Counted from the stretch's first letter, positions 8,139 through 15,985 are shown. The stretch: 23,211 bases of DNA from JAFNGF01 sp964567045 (GCA_964567045.1 CAZMLE010000058.1:1-23211); one strand, 5' to 3'. Notes: a model not told the origin generated them from the letters alone. Numbers and translations are program-made.

Positions 8139-9407
8139 ATGCGCATACTCTATCTACACCAGTATTTTGCCTCGCGCAAGGGGATGACCGGAACGCGGTC
8201 CTACGAATTCAGCCGATACCTCGTGGGGAGGAGTCACCAGGTTACAGTCATAACCTCGGGTCTGGCTAATAGTGAATTTCCTGTTCCCAAAGGCCGGAAA
8301 TACATCGAGCGGCAAACCCACAGCATCAATGTAGTCTCGATTGCCGCTGGCTACAACGACCCGCAGGTAGGTACGGCGATGAGCGGCTGGCGCCGCATGC
8401 TCAAGTTTCATCAATTCGCCAGATTGGCCACTCGTGTCGGTAAGAATCTGGCAGCACCAAACGTTGTTTTTGCTACGCACACACCATTGACCGTTGGGCT
8501 TGCCGGCATGGCTCTGAGCCGGCATTTCGGCGTGCCCTTTGTTTTTGAGGTCCGTGACCTGTGGCCTGAGGCGCTGGTAAACGTGGGGGCGTTGAGAAAC
8601 CCTGTGGCTATTTGGTGGCTGAGACGAATGGCCAAGAAAATATATGCCCACGCAGAGCACATCGTGGCGCTGTCACCAGGTATGAAAGAAGGGATTGTTC
8701 GCGCAGGCGTGCCCGCGGAGAAAGTGACTGTCATTCCCAACGCGTCTGATTTGGATCTTTTTCAGCCGGGCCTGGATGGCTCAGCTTGGCGTGAGCGATT
8801 GGGCCTGGGCGACAGATTCGCTGCCATTTACTTCGGGGCTATGGGCCTTGCCAACGGCCTTGAGTACGTCATCGAAGCTGCACGAATCCTCGCTGAGCGG
8901 GGCAGCAGCCACATTGTGATTGTTCTGCATGGGAGCGGCGGAAAAAGACCTGAACTTGAGAGGATGGCTCGCAGCTATGGGCTGACTAACGTTGTCTTTA
9001 GCAACCTGGTTCCGGACAAGGCCGAAGTTGCCCGAATTGTCGCGGCGTGCGACGTGTGCATGACTATCTACCGGGCGACGAAAGAGCGCACCTGGTCTCC
9101 GAACAAAATGTTCGATTCTCTGGCTGCAGGTAAGCCGGTTCTCGTTAATGTGCCCGGCTGGCTAAGTGAGATCATAGAGAGCAACAATTGCGGCAGATGC
9201 CTTGACCCATATCGACCGGATGCGCTGGCAGATGCGCTCGAGGAGCTGGCCGCCAGTCCGCAACTGTGCCGAGAAATGGGCAAAAACGCCCGCGCGCTGG
9301 CCGAGCGGCAGTTCGACCGACGCAAATTAGCTAATCAATTAGAAGACATCTTGCTGCAAGTGACGGACAAATTTAACCGCGGAGAACGCAGAGAGCACAG
9401 AGAATGA
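8139..9407 (+). CDS. WbuB-like GT4 glycosyltransferase
   Basis: This 422-residue GT-B enzyme begins with MRILYLHQYFASRKGMTGTR, the usual WbuB-family start (LYLHQYF with a Gly-rich acceptor loop). FEVRDLWPEALVNVGAL is a family hallmark. The C-domain has VIPNASDLDLFQPG, AAIYFGAMGLANGLEYVI and SPNKMFDSLAAGKPVLVNVPGWLSEII. WbuB proteins act in O-antigen synthesis, often with N-acetyl-fucosamine-type donors, so an amino-sugar transfer is plausible. The last residues (NRGERREHRE) are encoded by the left arm of an inverted repeat rather than by family sequence. The start is fixed by the canonical N-terminus and by GGAG in the preceding repeat. It is paired with a second WbuB-like gene downstream. 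Confidence 0.88.
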   Translation: MRILYLHQYFASRKGMTGTRSYEFSRYLVGRSHQVTVITSGLANSEFPVPKGRKYIERQTHSINVVSIAAGYNDPQVGTAMSGWRRMLKFHQFARLATRVGKNLAAPNVVFATHTPLTVGLAGMALSRHFGVPFVFEVRDLWPEALVNVGALRNPVAIWWLRRMAKKIYAHAEHIVALSPGMKEGIVRAGVPAEKVTVIPNASDLDLFQPGLDGSAWRERLGLGDRFAAIYFGAMGLANGLEYVIEAARILAERGSSHIVIVLHGSGGKRPELERMARSYGLTNVVFSNLVPDKAEVARIVAACDVCMTIYRATKERTWSPNKMFDSLAAGKPVLVNVPGWLSEIIESNNCGRCLDPYRPDALADALEELAASPQLCREMGKNARALAERQFDRRKLANQLEDILLQVTDKFNRGERREHRE

Positions 9408-9452
9408 GAGGATCAACGAGAGTATCTCCGCGACCTCTGTGCTCTCGGCGGT
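9376..9452 (+). repeat. inverted repeat between the two WbuB-like genes
   Basis: GAGAGCACAGAG (9391-9402) is a perfect inverted match to CTCTGTGCTCTC (9435-9446), with ACCGC (9376-9380) matching GCGGT (9448-9452) outside it. An alternative pairing is CGCGGAGA (9378-9385) with TCTCCGCG (9425-9432). The left arm encodes the end of the upstream gene, whose TGA at 9405-9407 follows immediately. Confidence 0.8.
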
Positions 9453-9464
9453 AAAAAAGAGTGT

Positions 9465-10721
9465 ATGAGGCTTTTGATTATCACGCAGTATTTTCCGCCT
9501 GAGATGGGCGCGCCACAGGCACGTCTGTATGAGCTGGCAAAACGATTGCGGAGCATGGGCCACAGAATTACCGTGCTTACTGCCTTGCCGAACTATCCAA
9601 CGGGCAGGATATTTGATCAGTATCAGCACAGGCTGAGAGTTACTGAAGTCCTGGACGGGATAAAGGTCGTCCGTACGTCTTTGTACCCGTCAAAGTCGAG
9701 CAAAACGTTGCCCCGGCTATTAAGCTACCTGTCATTCGGCGTCAGTTGCACGCTAATCGGCATTTGGGGGCTGGGCTGGCAAGACATTGTATTGATTGAA
9801 AGTCCCCCGTTATTTCTTGCACCGTTTGCGCTCCTCGTAAGCAGAATAGTGCGAGGCAGAGCCGTGATGATGGTTTCCGATATTTGGCCGGATATTATCA
9901 TCCGTATGGGCCATGCACCGGAGAATAGCCTATCTACAAAGGCTATGCTATGGCTGGAGAAATTCTCGTACCGGCATTGCTATGCAGTTGCTTTGACAAA
10001 TCCTGGGGCGTGCAGCCAGATTCGCACGCGTTTTCCAAATCTTAGAAATGTCACTGTGATATCCAACGGAGTGGATACGAAAACATTCTCTCCTGAATTT
10101 CGCAGCGATGAACTTCGTCGTGAACTTGGCGCCGGGCCCGGCGATTTTCTTGTGGGCTACTGCGGTCTTCACGGATTGGCCCAGGGCCTTGAGGTTGTGC
10201 TCGGTGCCGCAGTCAGGCTCAGGAACCGGCCTGGCATAAAGTTCGTGATGATTGGTGACGGGCCCACAAAAGACGGACTTATCGCAATGGCAAAGGATAT
10301 GAATGGTGCAAATCTGCGTTTTCTTGGCTGGCGTCCGAAGAACGAGATGCCGGCAGTGCTGGCATCTTTAGACGCCAGTCTGGTGCCGCTGTCGGCGCGT
10401 TTTCCTGGTACTATGCCGTCAAAAATATACGAGGCGCTGGCCTCAGGGACTGTTCCGATCGTGGCAAAAGGCTGCGAGGCAGAGGCATTAGTCACTGAGT
10501 TTGAAGCGGGCAGATGTTACGAACCCGGTGACGCCGACGAAATGGCACAGGCGATTCTTGGCCTTGCTCAAAACCATTCGGTCTTGGAGAAAACCCGGGA
10601 CAATTGCATAAAATTGTCAAAACGGTTCGACAGAGCCGTCATAGCAAAACGCACAGAGAAGATATTAACCGCCGTTTGTGACGGTCGGTCTTTGCCGGAA
10701 GTGGAGAGGACCCCCAAATAA
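9465..10721 (+). CDS. WbuB-like GT4 glycosyltransferase
   Basis: This 418-residue GT-B enzyme starts MRLLIITQYFPPEMGAPQAR, the WbuB/GT4 N-terminus with the glycine-containing acceptor loop. It continues with VLTALPNYPTGRIFDQYQ, VMMVSDIWPDIIIRMG, VISNGVDTKTFSPEF and GYCGLHGLAQGLEVVLGAA. The nucleotide-sugar region reads PGTMPSKIYEALASGTVPIV. It is similar in plan to the preceding gene but clearly diverged, so the two probably add different sugars. ATG 9465 lies after a weak purine tract (AAAAAAGAG). The gene ends inside a palindrome: the TAA at 10719-10721 is the centre of CCCCCAAATAAATTTGGGGG, and the final VERTPK probably derives from it. Confidence 0.88.
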   Translation: MRLLIITQYFPPEMGAPQARLYELAKRLRSMGHRITVLTALPNYPTGRIFDQYQHRLRVTEVLDGIKVVRTSLYPSKSSKTLPRLLSYLSFGVSCTLIGIWGLGWQDIVLIESPPLFLAPFALLVSRIVRGRAVMMVSDIWPDIIIRMGHAPENSLSTKAMLWLEKFSYRHCYAVALTNPGACSQIRTRFPNLRNVTVISNGVDTKTFSPEFRSDELRRELGAGPGDFLVGYCGLHGLAQGLEVVLGAAVRLRNRPGIKFVMIGDGPTKDGLIAMAKDMNGANLRFLGWRPKNEMPAVLASLDASLVPLSARFPGTMPSKIYEALASGTVPIVAKGCEAEALVTEFEAGRCYEPGDADEMAQAILGLAQNHSVLEKTRDNCIKLSKRFDRAVIAKRTEKILTAVCDGRSLPEVERTPK

Positions 10722-10730
10722 ATTTGGGGG
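10711..10730 (+). repeat. 20-bp palindrome containing a stop codon
   Basis: CCCCCAAATAAATTTGGGGG has 9-bp perfect arms around a 2-base centre, and its TAA terminates the upstream gene. It is followed by CTAAACGG, echoing the GGGGCTAAAT palindrome at 1646. The next start codon is 12 bases downstream. Confidence 0.8.
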
Positions 10731-10742
10731 CTAAACGGATAA

Positions 10743-11906
10743 ATGGCCGGCTCAAAATCTATTGTTGAATACGAATCCGCGTTTGCAGGTTGGCTTGGGG
10801 CAGAGCGTGCTTTTTCTTTTTGGAAAGGCCGTGTTGCCCTTTATGCCATTTTGAAGGCTCTTGGCATCGGTGAAAATGCCGAGGTAATCTTACCTGGTTA
10901 CACCTGCGTTATGAACGTGAACCCGATCAAATATCTTGGTGCAAAACCGGTTTACGTAGACATCGAACCAGCCACGTACAATATCGATGTCGGTTTGCTG
11001 CCGGATAAGATTACGCCCAAAACGAAGGTTATAATAGCTCAGCATACATACGGCTATCCCTGCGATATGGACGCAATCATGAATATCAGCGACAAAAATG
11101 CTATCCCGGTCGTTGAGGATTGCTGTCTTTCTCTTGGTTCAAAATACAAGGGTAAGACCGTCGGCACAATGGGCTTGGCTGCATATTTTTCATTTCAATG
11201 GAATAAGCCATATACTACAGGGCTTGGAGGAATGGCGGTAACCAGTGACAGTGCCTTAGCTGACAAAATCGAGCGGCTTCGGGCCAGCGAAATGTGCCTG
11301 CCTTCGGCAAAAGAAGCTATTATGCTTTGGACACAATTGATTGTATACAGGTCGATTGTTTACCCCAGGACAACAGCGTTTGCGCAAGCGCTTTTTAGAT
11401 ATCTCACAAGCAAGGGCGCTGTTGTTGGCTCATCCAGTGCATCGGAATTTCAACCGACTATGGCTCCGGATTTTTTCAAGGGCATTGACGGCGTACAGGC
11501 TCGCTGGGGCTTGCGACAACTTAAGAAAATCCAGCAAAATATCGCCCACCGTCTTGAAATGGCGCAGTTTTATGACCGGCTTTTCCAGCAAAGAGGCTGG
11601 CTCCCACGCACATACGACAGGTCTACTATCCAGCCGGTCATGGTACGTTATCCGGTCAGGGTTGCTGAGAAAGCCGAGGCCCTTGCCCGGTCAGCAAAGG
11701 AAGGCATTGAGCTTGGCAGTTGGTTTGAATGTCCCTTGCATCCCATTGAAACACCTTTGGCAGCCTACGCCTACCAAATTGGGATGTGCCCCCAAGCTGA
11801 AAAAGCGTCCCGTGAAGTCGTGAATTTGCCCTTGCACCTGCGAGTTAATGAAAAAACGGCAAAAAGAGGCGTAGAGTTTATTACAAGATTCACCCAAGTC
11901 CCGTGA
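10743..11906 (+). CDS. DegT/DnrJ/EryC1/StrS-family PLP aminotransferase
   Basis: This 387-residue fold-type I PLP enzyme fits the family that converts keto-sugars to amino-sugars on nucleotide carriers. FSFWKGRVALYAILKALG and EVILPGYTCVMNVNPI are the N-terminal landmarks. AKPVYVDIEPATYNIDV, VVEDCCLSLGSKYKGKTVG and the PLP-lysine region FSFQWNKPYTTGLGGMAV (K155) follow. The WNKPYTTGLGG form is more typical of a DegT subgroup in surface-glycan loci than of the SxH..K class. It starts at ATG 10743, 12 bases past the palindrome, without a strong ribosome site. It could supply the amino sugar used by the WbuB-like transferases. No partner dehydratase is in the window. Confidence 0.85.
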   Translation: MAGSKSIVEYESAFAGWLGAERAFSFWKGRVALYAILKALGIGENAEVILPGYTCVMNVNPIKYLGAKPVYVDIEPATYNIDVGLLPDKITPKTKVIIAQHTYGYPCDMDAIMNISDKNAIPVVEDCCLSLGSKYKGKTVGTMGLAAYFSFQWNKPYTTGLGGMAVTSDSALADKIERLRASEMCLPSAKEAIMLWTQLIVYRSIVYPRTTAFAQALFRYLTSKGAVVGSSSASEFQPTMAPDFFKGIDGVQARWGLRQLKKIQQNIAHRLEMAQFYDRLFQQRGWLPRTYDRSTIQPVMVRYPVRVAEKAEALARSAKEGIELGSWFECPLHPIETPLAAYAYQIGMCPQAEKASREVVNLPLHLRVNEKTAKRGVEFITRFTQVP

Positions 11907-11909
11907 ACC

Positions 11910-11924
11910 TGCGGTAACACCGCA
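11910..11924 (+). terminator. hairpin after the aminotransferase gene
   Basis: TGCGGT-AAC-ACCGCA forms a 6-bp stem four bases past the stop codon. The palindrome CCAAATATTTGG follows at 11927-11938. There is no U-tract, so intrinsic termination is uncertain; it may be another palindromic repeat. Confidence 0.35.
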
Positions 11925-12054
11925 ACCCAAATATTTGGCGCTGCACCTTACACAGGCTTTTCGCAGTCACAATTTGACAGTCACAGCATATCGCGTAATA
12001 TATACAGCGCAAAAAGACCCCGCGTGGAATGTGGGGCTAATGCGAGAGAAGACT

Positions 12055-12172
12055 ATGAAATACAATGCTGTAGTTCACCGAAAATTTGCCCTTCTGGATA
12101 AATATAGCCAAGAACAGACTTGATGCTTTTAGACAATTTCGGGATGAGATCGATCAGGCGTGAGGTTTGATA
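12055..12172 (+). pseudogene. HepT-like toxin remnant (N-terminal fragment, frameshifted)
   Basis: From ATG 12055 the frame reads MKYNAVVHRKFALLDKYSQE and stops at 12121. This resembles the start of HEPN/HepT (DUF86) proteins, which often begin with Y-N-x-V-I-x-R-K-L-A-L-L-D. A shifted frame then gives RLDAFRQFRDEIDQ, similar to the segment that usually comes next. No catalytic R-x4-6-H motif and no MNT-type nucleotidyltransferase partner remain. The flanks are palindromes (GACCCCGCGTGG...GTGGGGCTAA) and CTAATT repeats. The rest of the 11907-12378 gap shows no gene. The match rests on two short segments, so this is tentative. Confidence 0.4.
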
Positions 12173-12285
12173 TACGTAAATTGGCACACCTGCTCAAAGA
12201 AAGGTGCCCCCAGATTTGTTTTGCCTTGCTGCACGCCAGCTTGCCGATTACGAGCGTCAACAATGTTACCGGTTAGTTGATCCGT

Positions 12286-12343
12286 GAATTAGTTGATTAG
12301 TTAATTGGTAACTAATTCGCTAATTCACTAATTCTCTAATTGA
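12286..12343 (+). repeat. CTAATT tandem repeat with inverted arm
   Basis: Four consecutive 8-mers, CTAATTCG, CTAATTCA, CTAATTCT and CTAATTGA, run from 12312 to 12343. Upstream, GAATTAG (12286-12292) and ATTAGTTA (12296-12303) pair with CTAATTC and TAACTAAT (12309-12316). The array overlaps the possible TTG start at 12340 of the next gene, which argues against that start. Confidence 0.8.
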
Positions 12344-12378
12344 CTTTTATCTTGTATTTCCCTGGTTGCAAAAGACTG

Positions 12379-12990
12379 GTGAAAAGCCTCTGTAAACGCG
12401 TTGTTGATATTCTTATTGCCCTGCCGGCAGTAATAATCTTGCTGCCGATCTTTGTCGTTATATTCGTAGCCATCAAGCTTACCAGCAGAGGGCCTGCGAT
12501 ATTTAGGCAGGAAAGGGCAGGAAAAGACGGCAGGCCGTTTGTCTTCTACAAATTCAGGACAATGAAGGTTGGTGTTGACCCATTTGGGCCGAGCCCCAAA
12601 TCCTGCGATGACCCCAGGCTCACCCGCGTAGGCAAATTTCTACGGGAATATTCTCTCGATGAGCTGCCGCAAGTCTTTAATGTGTTGAAAGGTGATATGA
12701 GCATTGTCGGCCCACGGCCACTTTATATTTCGCAGATGGCTGAGTGGGATGGCCGGCAAAGAAAACGATTGCTCGCAAAGCCGGGCTTGACAGGCCTTGC
12801 ACAGATTTCTGGACGGGCAGAGCTGACCCGTGAAGAAAAACTCCAGCTCGACGTAGAGTACGTAGAAACAGCCTGCCTTTGGCTGGATATAAAGATAATC
12901 TTTGCCACCATTGCCCAAGTTTTCGGGCGTAAAAGCATCTACGAAAAAAGATATTCGCAAAGCGAATATACCCGCGGGCAAGGCAAATAG
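12379..12990 (+). CDS. priming phosphoglycosyltransferase (bacterial sugar transferase, PglC/WcaJ type)
   Basis: This ~203-residue protein belongs to the bacterial sugar transferase family (PF02397), monotopic phosphoglycosyltransferases that put the first sugar phosphate on undecaprenyl phosphate. It has one N-terminal hydrophobic re-entrant segment (VVDILIALPAVIILLPIFVV). It then shows SRGPAIFRQERAGKDGRPF, FYKFRTM and the catalytic D94-E95 dyad in REYSLDELPQVFNVLKGDMS. IVGPRPL and AKPGLTGLAQISGR complete the signature. GTG 12379 is preferred, since homologs usually begin a few residues before KRxxD. The alternative TTG 12340 adds 13 residues but lies in the CTAATT array. It would start the polysaccharide repeat unit for the upstream transferases. 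It lies 19 bases before the next gene. Confidence 0.88.
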   Translation: MKSLCKRVVDILIALPAVIILLPIFVVIFVAIKLTSRGPAIFRQERAGKDGRPFVFYKFRTMKVGVDPFGPSPKSCDDPRLTRVGKFLREYSLDELPQVFNVLKGDMSIVGPRPLYISQMAEWDGRQRKRLLAKPGLTGLAQISGRAELTREEKLQLDVEYVETACLWLDIKIIFATIAQVFGRKSIYEKRYSQSEYTRGQGK

Positions 12991-13009
12991 GTAGGAAAGC
13001 TCCTCGGAA

Positions 13010-14260
13010 ATGTCCGCTAAGATTATCGCTATGATTTTACTCGTAGCGGTGCCGTTCAGTGCCGCCGCGGCACTGGAGCCGGGCGGGATTTTGGTGATAG
13101 CGAATAGTGACAATGCAGCATCTATGCGGCTTGCTCACTACTATTGCCAAAAGCGACAGGTTCCAGCCGAAAATATATTTGCCGTGTCTCTGGGCGCGGA
13201 GGTTAGAGACACCATTAGCAGAGCGGATTATGAAAAATGGCTTGCAGAACCTATTCGCAAGAAGTTGCTTGATCTTCAGTTTGCCGGCAAAATCAGATGC
13301 CTGCTTACTACTTACGGTGTACCTTACAGGGTGGGTGGGCGAGGGCCTCTGAAAAGCCTCGAGGTTAAACTGAGGGAATTGACAGACCTGGCTAACCAAC
13401 AGAGAACCAGACTTAAGCAGTTGGAGCAGAATGGCTTGGCCAATTCTCCCGAACACGAGCGTGCCAGCCTGAACCTGGCCCAGATACAGCTTGACATCGA
13501 CTACATCACCGGCAAGGAGACGGATGCCTCAGTAGATAGCGAATTGTCAATGGTAATGTTCGGTCCCTACGAACTCTATCGATGGCAGCCGAACATGCTG
13601 AAAAACAGCGTGTCAGGTTCAGGATTCATAACGCTCATGGTCTGCCGCCTGGATGGGCCGGATTACACGGTAGCCAAAGGACTCGTCGATAAGGCAATAA
13701 TGGCAGAGCAAACGGGCTTAAAGGGCATCGCCTATATCGACTCAAGAGGTCTGCCAAACAAGCCAGGTTATTCGCCCGGCTATTACGACCAGTCTTTGAG
13801 GGATCTGGCAGTTCTTACGAGATTGCGCACACAACTGCCGGTCAAGGAGGAGCAAACAGAGGCACTATTTGCGCCGGGAGCTTGCCCGCAGGCCGCCGTT
13901 TACTGCGGCTGGTACAGCCTGAAAAAGTACGTTGACTCCTTTGATTTTGTCGATGGTGCGGTTGGATATCATATCTCCAGCTTTGAAGCGGTGAACCTTC
14001 GCGACCCAAACAGCGCCCAGTGGTGTCCCGCCATGCTCAGAGACGGAATAACGGCAACTCTTGGGGCGGTGGCCGAGCCTTACCTTCATTCATTTCCTGA
14101 ACCCAGAGACTTTTTCCTGGAGCTGTACAGCGGAAGCTGTCTTGTCGAGGCTTACTACCGAACTACGCCGTTTAATTCCTGGCAGTTGGTTTTGATAGGC
14201 GACCCCCTGTATACGCCCTTCAAGACAATTCAAAAATCAAAACTTAAAGGTCAAAATTGA
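13010..14260 (+). CDS. TIGR03790-family secreted protein of unknown function
   Basis: This 416-residue protein has a signal peptide (IIAMILLVAVPFSAAAA) followed by the TIGR03790 pattern: ILVIANSDNAASMRLAHYYC, KRQVPAENIFAVSL and ISRADYEKWLAEPIRKKL. The IRCLLTTYGVPYRV core is distinctive. Later landmarks are GIAYIDSRGLP, YCGWYSLKKYVDSFDFVDGAVGYH and ITATLGAVAEPYLHSFPEPR. The family has no known activity as far as I know; its repeated small-residue strands suggest an enzymatic alpha/beta fold. An insert of about 50 residues after VPYRVGG (KSLEVKLREL...TGKE) looks helical and coiled. It lies directly after the priming transferase and is probably co-transcribed. The C-terminal KTIQKSKLKGQN lies in an AAATCAAAA-type repeat. 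Confidence 0.8.
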   Translation: MSAKIIAMILLVAVPFSAAAALEPGGILVIANSDNAASMRLAHYYCQKRQVPAENIFAVSLGAEVRDTISRADYEKWLAEPIRKKLLDLQFAGKIRCLLTTYGVPYRVGGRGPLKSLEVKLRELTDLANQQRTRLKQLEQNGLANSPEHERASLNLAQIQLDIDYITGKETDASVDSELSMVMFGPYELYRWQPNMLKNSVSGSGFITLMVCRLDGPDYTVAKGLVDKAIMAEQTGLKGIAYIDSRGLPNKPGYSPGYYDQSLRDLAVLTRLRTQLPVKEEQTEALFAPGACPQAAVYCGWYSLKKYVDSFDFVDGAVGYHISSFEAVNLRDPNSAQWCPAMLRDGITATLGAVAEPYLHSFPEPRDFFLELYSGSCLVEAYYRTTPFNSWQLVLIGDPLYTPFKTIQKSKLKGQN

Positions 14261-14340
14261 GGAATTCCTTAATTGTGCATCCTTCGGCTTCGCTCAGAGC
14301 CTGCCCTGAGCTTGCCGAAGGGACAGGTTTTGATTTTTGA
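14230..14340. terminator. nested inverted repeats between convergent genes
   Basis: TCAAAAATCAAAAC (14230-14243) is a perfect 14-base inverted match to GTTTTGATTTTTGA (14327-14340). Inside lies CCTTCGGCTTCGCTCAG facing CTGAGCTTGCCGAAGG (14281-14322), a long palindrome of the dispersed family seen at 906 and 8116. It separates the TIGR03790 gene (+) from the VanZ-like gene (-) and contributes coding sequence to both ends. A bidirectional terminator role is plausible, from position only. Confidence 0.6.
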
Positions 14341-15057
14341 CATTCGATTTTTACACAGACGAGCCACGAGAATTGTGCCCACAACAATTGCAACTGCTGT
14401 GGTCGAAGCGATAACGTGCCGCATTCCAAAATGTCTGCCCAAAACGATAGAACCTAATTTTGCCGCTAAAAGCAGGCCTATTGGAGCAGCTAACGCCGTC
14501 GCCAGCCACCTGCCGGGAGTTTCGAATTTTTGCCAAAATTGTATATATCGAATCCATAGCACAGTAAAAAATGCGTAGGCCGACAGATAAAATACTGTGC
14601 TTGTGATCGGCAAAAGGTCGGCAGGATTGACTCGCGTCAGGTTTGTTAGAATAAAGATGCTGCTGCCGGTTACCACGATACTTGCGGTCCAGAAGTCAAA
14701 AACCGAGAGCACAACTAAACTTGTCAACACACCTGCCAGATCGGCAACAAAATCAGTAGCATCACACGTGCGTCCCGCCACCCCCTTTTGAAGTAATTCG
14801 TCAATAAGGCCATACCCACTAACCAGGAGAAGCACCCACCAGACCCGGGGTTTGCGCCAGTTTACCTTCTTATGTGGATTAATCGCAGACCAGAACAGAA
14901 ATACCAAAACCAGGTAAGCCAGGAAGTGAAGGCCCTTATCGGAGACGCCGGCCTCGCGAACCAGGCCCGGTATCGGCATGTGCGCCAAGACAAAAAGGCT
15001 GGGCCAATATATCAACAACAAAATGATAATCAGCTTCTGTCGGGGTAATAAAGCCAT
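14269..15057 (-). CDS. VanZ-like polytopic membrane protein
   Basis: This 262-residue protein starts at the ATG on the - strand at 15057, preceded by AGGTGG six bases away. The N-terminal half is VanZ-like: LLLIYWPSLFVLAHMP, then GVSDKGLHFLAYLVLVFLFW, GYGLIDELLQKGVAGRTCDA and TDFVADLAGVLTSLV, with the usual H, E and D residues near membrane faces. The C-terminal half adds about four further hydrophobic segments. VanZ-like proteins are small membrane proteins of mostly unknown role, frequent near surface-polysaccharide and exosortase genes. An upstream in-frame extension to 15453 is not credible, because it runs through repeat DNA. The final CPFGKLRAGSERSRRMHN is encoded by the palindromic repeat, so the native C-terminus has been replaced or extended. 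Confidence 0.75.
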   Translation of the reverse strand: MALLPRQKLIIILLLIYWPSLFVLAHMPIPGLVREAGVSDKGLHFLAYLVLVFLFWSAINPHKKVNWRKPRVWWVLLLVSGYGLIDELLQKGVAGRTCDATDFVADLAGVLTSLVVLSVFDFWTASIVVTGSSIFILTNLTRVNPADLLPITSTVFYLSAYAFFTVLWIRYIQFWQKFETPGRWLATALAAPIGLLLAAKLGSIVLGRHFGMRHVIASTTAVAIVVGTILVARLCKNRMSKIKTCPFGKLRAGSERSRRMHN

Positions 15058-15289
15058 CGAAATCCACCTAAACACATATCGGGGCCCACCGTCACATTGG
15101 GAACTGCTCTGAATTCCAAGCTGCTCTTTATAGTCGCGATTCGCAGATTTTGCCAGAGATTTGTTCCGCCTTGTGAGGCAAGTTCTACGCCCGAGGTCAG
15201 GCACCTCTGCCTTGGCTTCAAACACGAGCAGCGACGAAACTTCATGCTGGGCGAAGTCGACGAGGCTCAGGGCGGGCTTTTTCTTGTTC

Positions 15290-15453
15290 TTACTGCTTTT
15301 GAAGCAGATAGGATTTTGAAATTGGCTTTGTTTGGGTTTGTTTTCCGGGACGCCGAAAGCGGGTCTATTCTCATAATCCTTTCTGGTAAAGATGCTTATG
15401 TTCATTTGGCCTTTATAGAAATTGGCTTTGTTTTGCATAATCACAGTGGGCAT
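15290..15453 (-). repeat. possible dispersed NKANF/KQSQF-type repeat
   Basis: On the minus strand this stretch reads MQNKANFYKGQMNISIFT...KPKQSQFQNPI. I associate such strings with repeated non-genic segments in Phycisphaerae-type genomes. Only one full copy is visible here (a KQSQF string is at its edge), so the repeat nature is from memory, not from this window. The rest of 15058-15290 shows no recognisable gene. Confidence 0.3.
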
Positions 15454-15502
15454 CAGGGTATCGGGTTACCAGGCAGTGATTATCAGAGTATCGGGTTATC
15501 AG
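15452..15502 (+). repeat. 21-bp direct repeat, 30-bp period
   Basis: ATCAGGGTATCGGGTTACCA (15452 on) and ATCAGAGTATCGGGTTATCA (15482 on) differ at two positions. Only two units exist. CTGATT/CTGATC strings continue to about 15565, and a GAACTATGGACTAT-type low-complexity stretch lies at 15645-15690. From 15503 to 15821 nothing gene-like is seen. Confidence 0.7.
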
Positions 15503-15821
15503 TGCGCTCCCTCCTGATTCTCTGGTCTGCTGATTCCCAGCATCCCGATCCCCTGATCTGCTGATCTCCGCTCTACGCCATCCCTCCTTTCTGATTGACT
15601 CTACCCGCCTTAGCGGCCACAAGTTTGTGATTGTCCATCGGCTGTGAACTACGGACCATGAACCACGAACAATGAACTATGGACTATTTTATATGGTGAC
15701 TCTAATCCATTACTTACGGACATATTATACCCGAAAAAAGCTTGGCCGTAAAGGAAAATCCTGGATTTACCCTGGTGAGATATGCTGTCAATAATAGAAA
15801 TGACTTGAATTATCTCATTGG

Positions 15822-15985
15822 GTGAATCCCGTGAGATGCCGGCTGCGCCTAACGGCAAACACAAGAACGTCGGATATTTCGAAGACGAAATCGAAGCCGC
15901 TAAAGCCGGAGTTTATCCGCCTCCGGCGGAACAAAGCCGCGCGAAAGTATCATAAAGAGTTCGCAGTAGTTAATTTTGAAGAATG
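15822..15985 (+). pseudogene. AP2-domain remnant (HNH/AP2 homing-type protein), frameshifted
   Basis: Three frame pieces line up as one AP2 DNA-binding domain: CRLRLT (frame of 15822), then NGKHKNVGYFEDEIEAAKA (frame of 15851), then AARKYHKEFAVVNFEEW (frame of 15822 again). Bacterial AP2 domains of HNH endonucleases typically read VNGKxKxxGYFxxExEAAxAYDxAAxKxxGEFAxLNF. The first shift could come from a 7-base loss between AACGG repeats. The second coincides with an inserted hairpin, TCCGCC-TCC-GGCGGA (15916-15930). No HNH part remains, so this is a dead fragment. The following stretch to 16246 has open frames but no recognisable protein. Confidence 0.65.

Noticed and set aside
11935..12123. 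62-residue intact small protein
   Set aside because: The first 40 codons run through palindromes; only the last part resembles HepT, and it breaks off, so a remnant is the better reading.
14269..15453. Longer 394-residue reading of the VanZ-like gene on the minus strand
   Set aside because: The extra N-terminal ~132 residues run through repeat-like DNA (NKANF/KQSQF strings), while ATG 15057 has AGGTGG and the family start.
15452..15502. Possible CRISPR-like array
   Set aside because: Only two imperfect 21-base units with 9-base gaps, no spacer-sized intervals and no cas genes.
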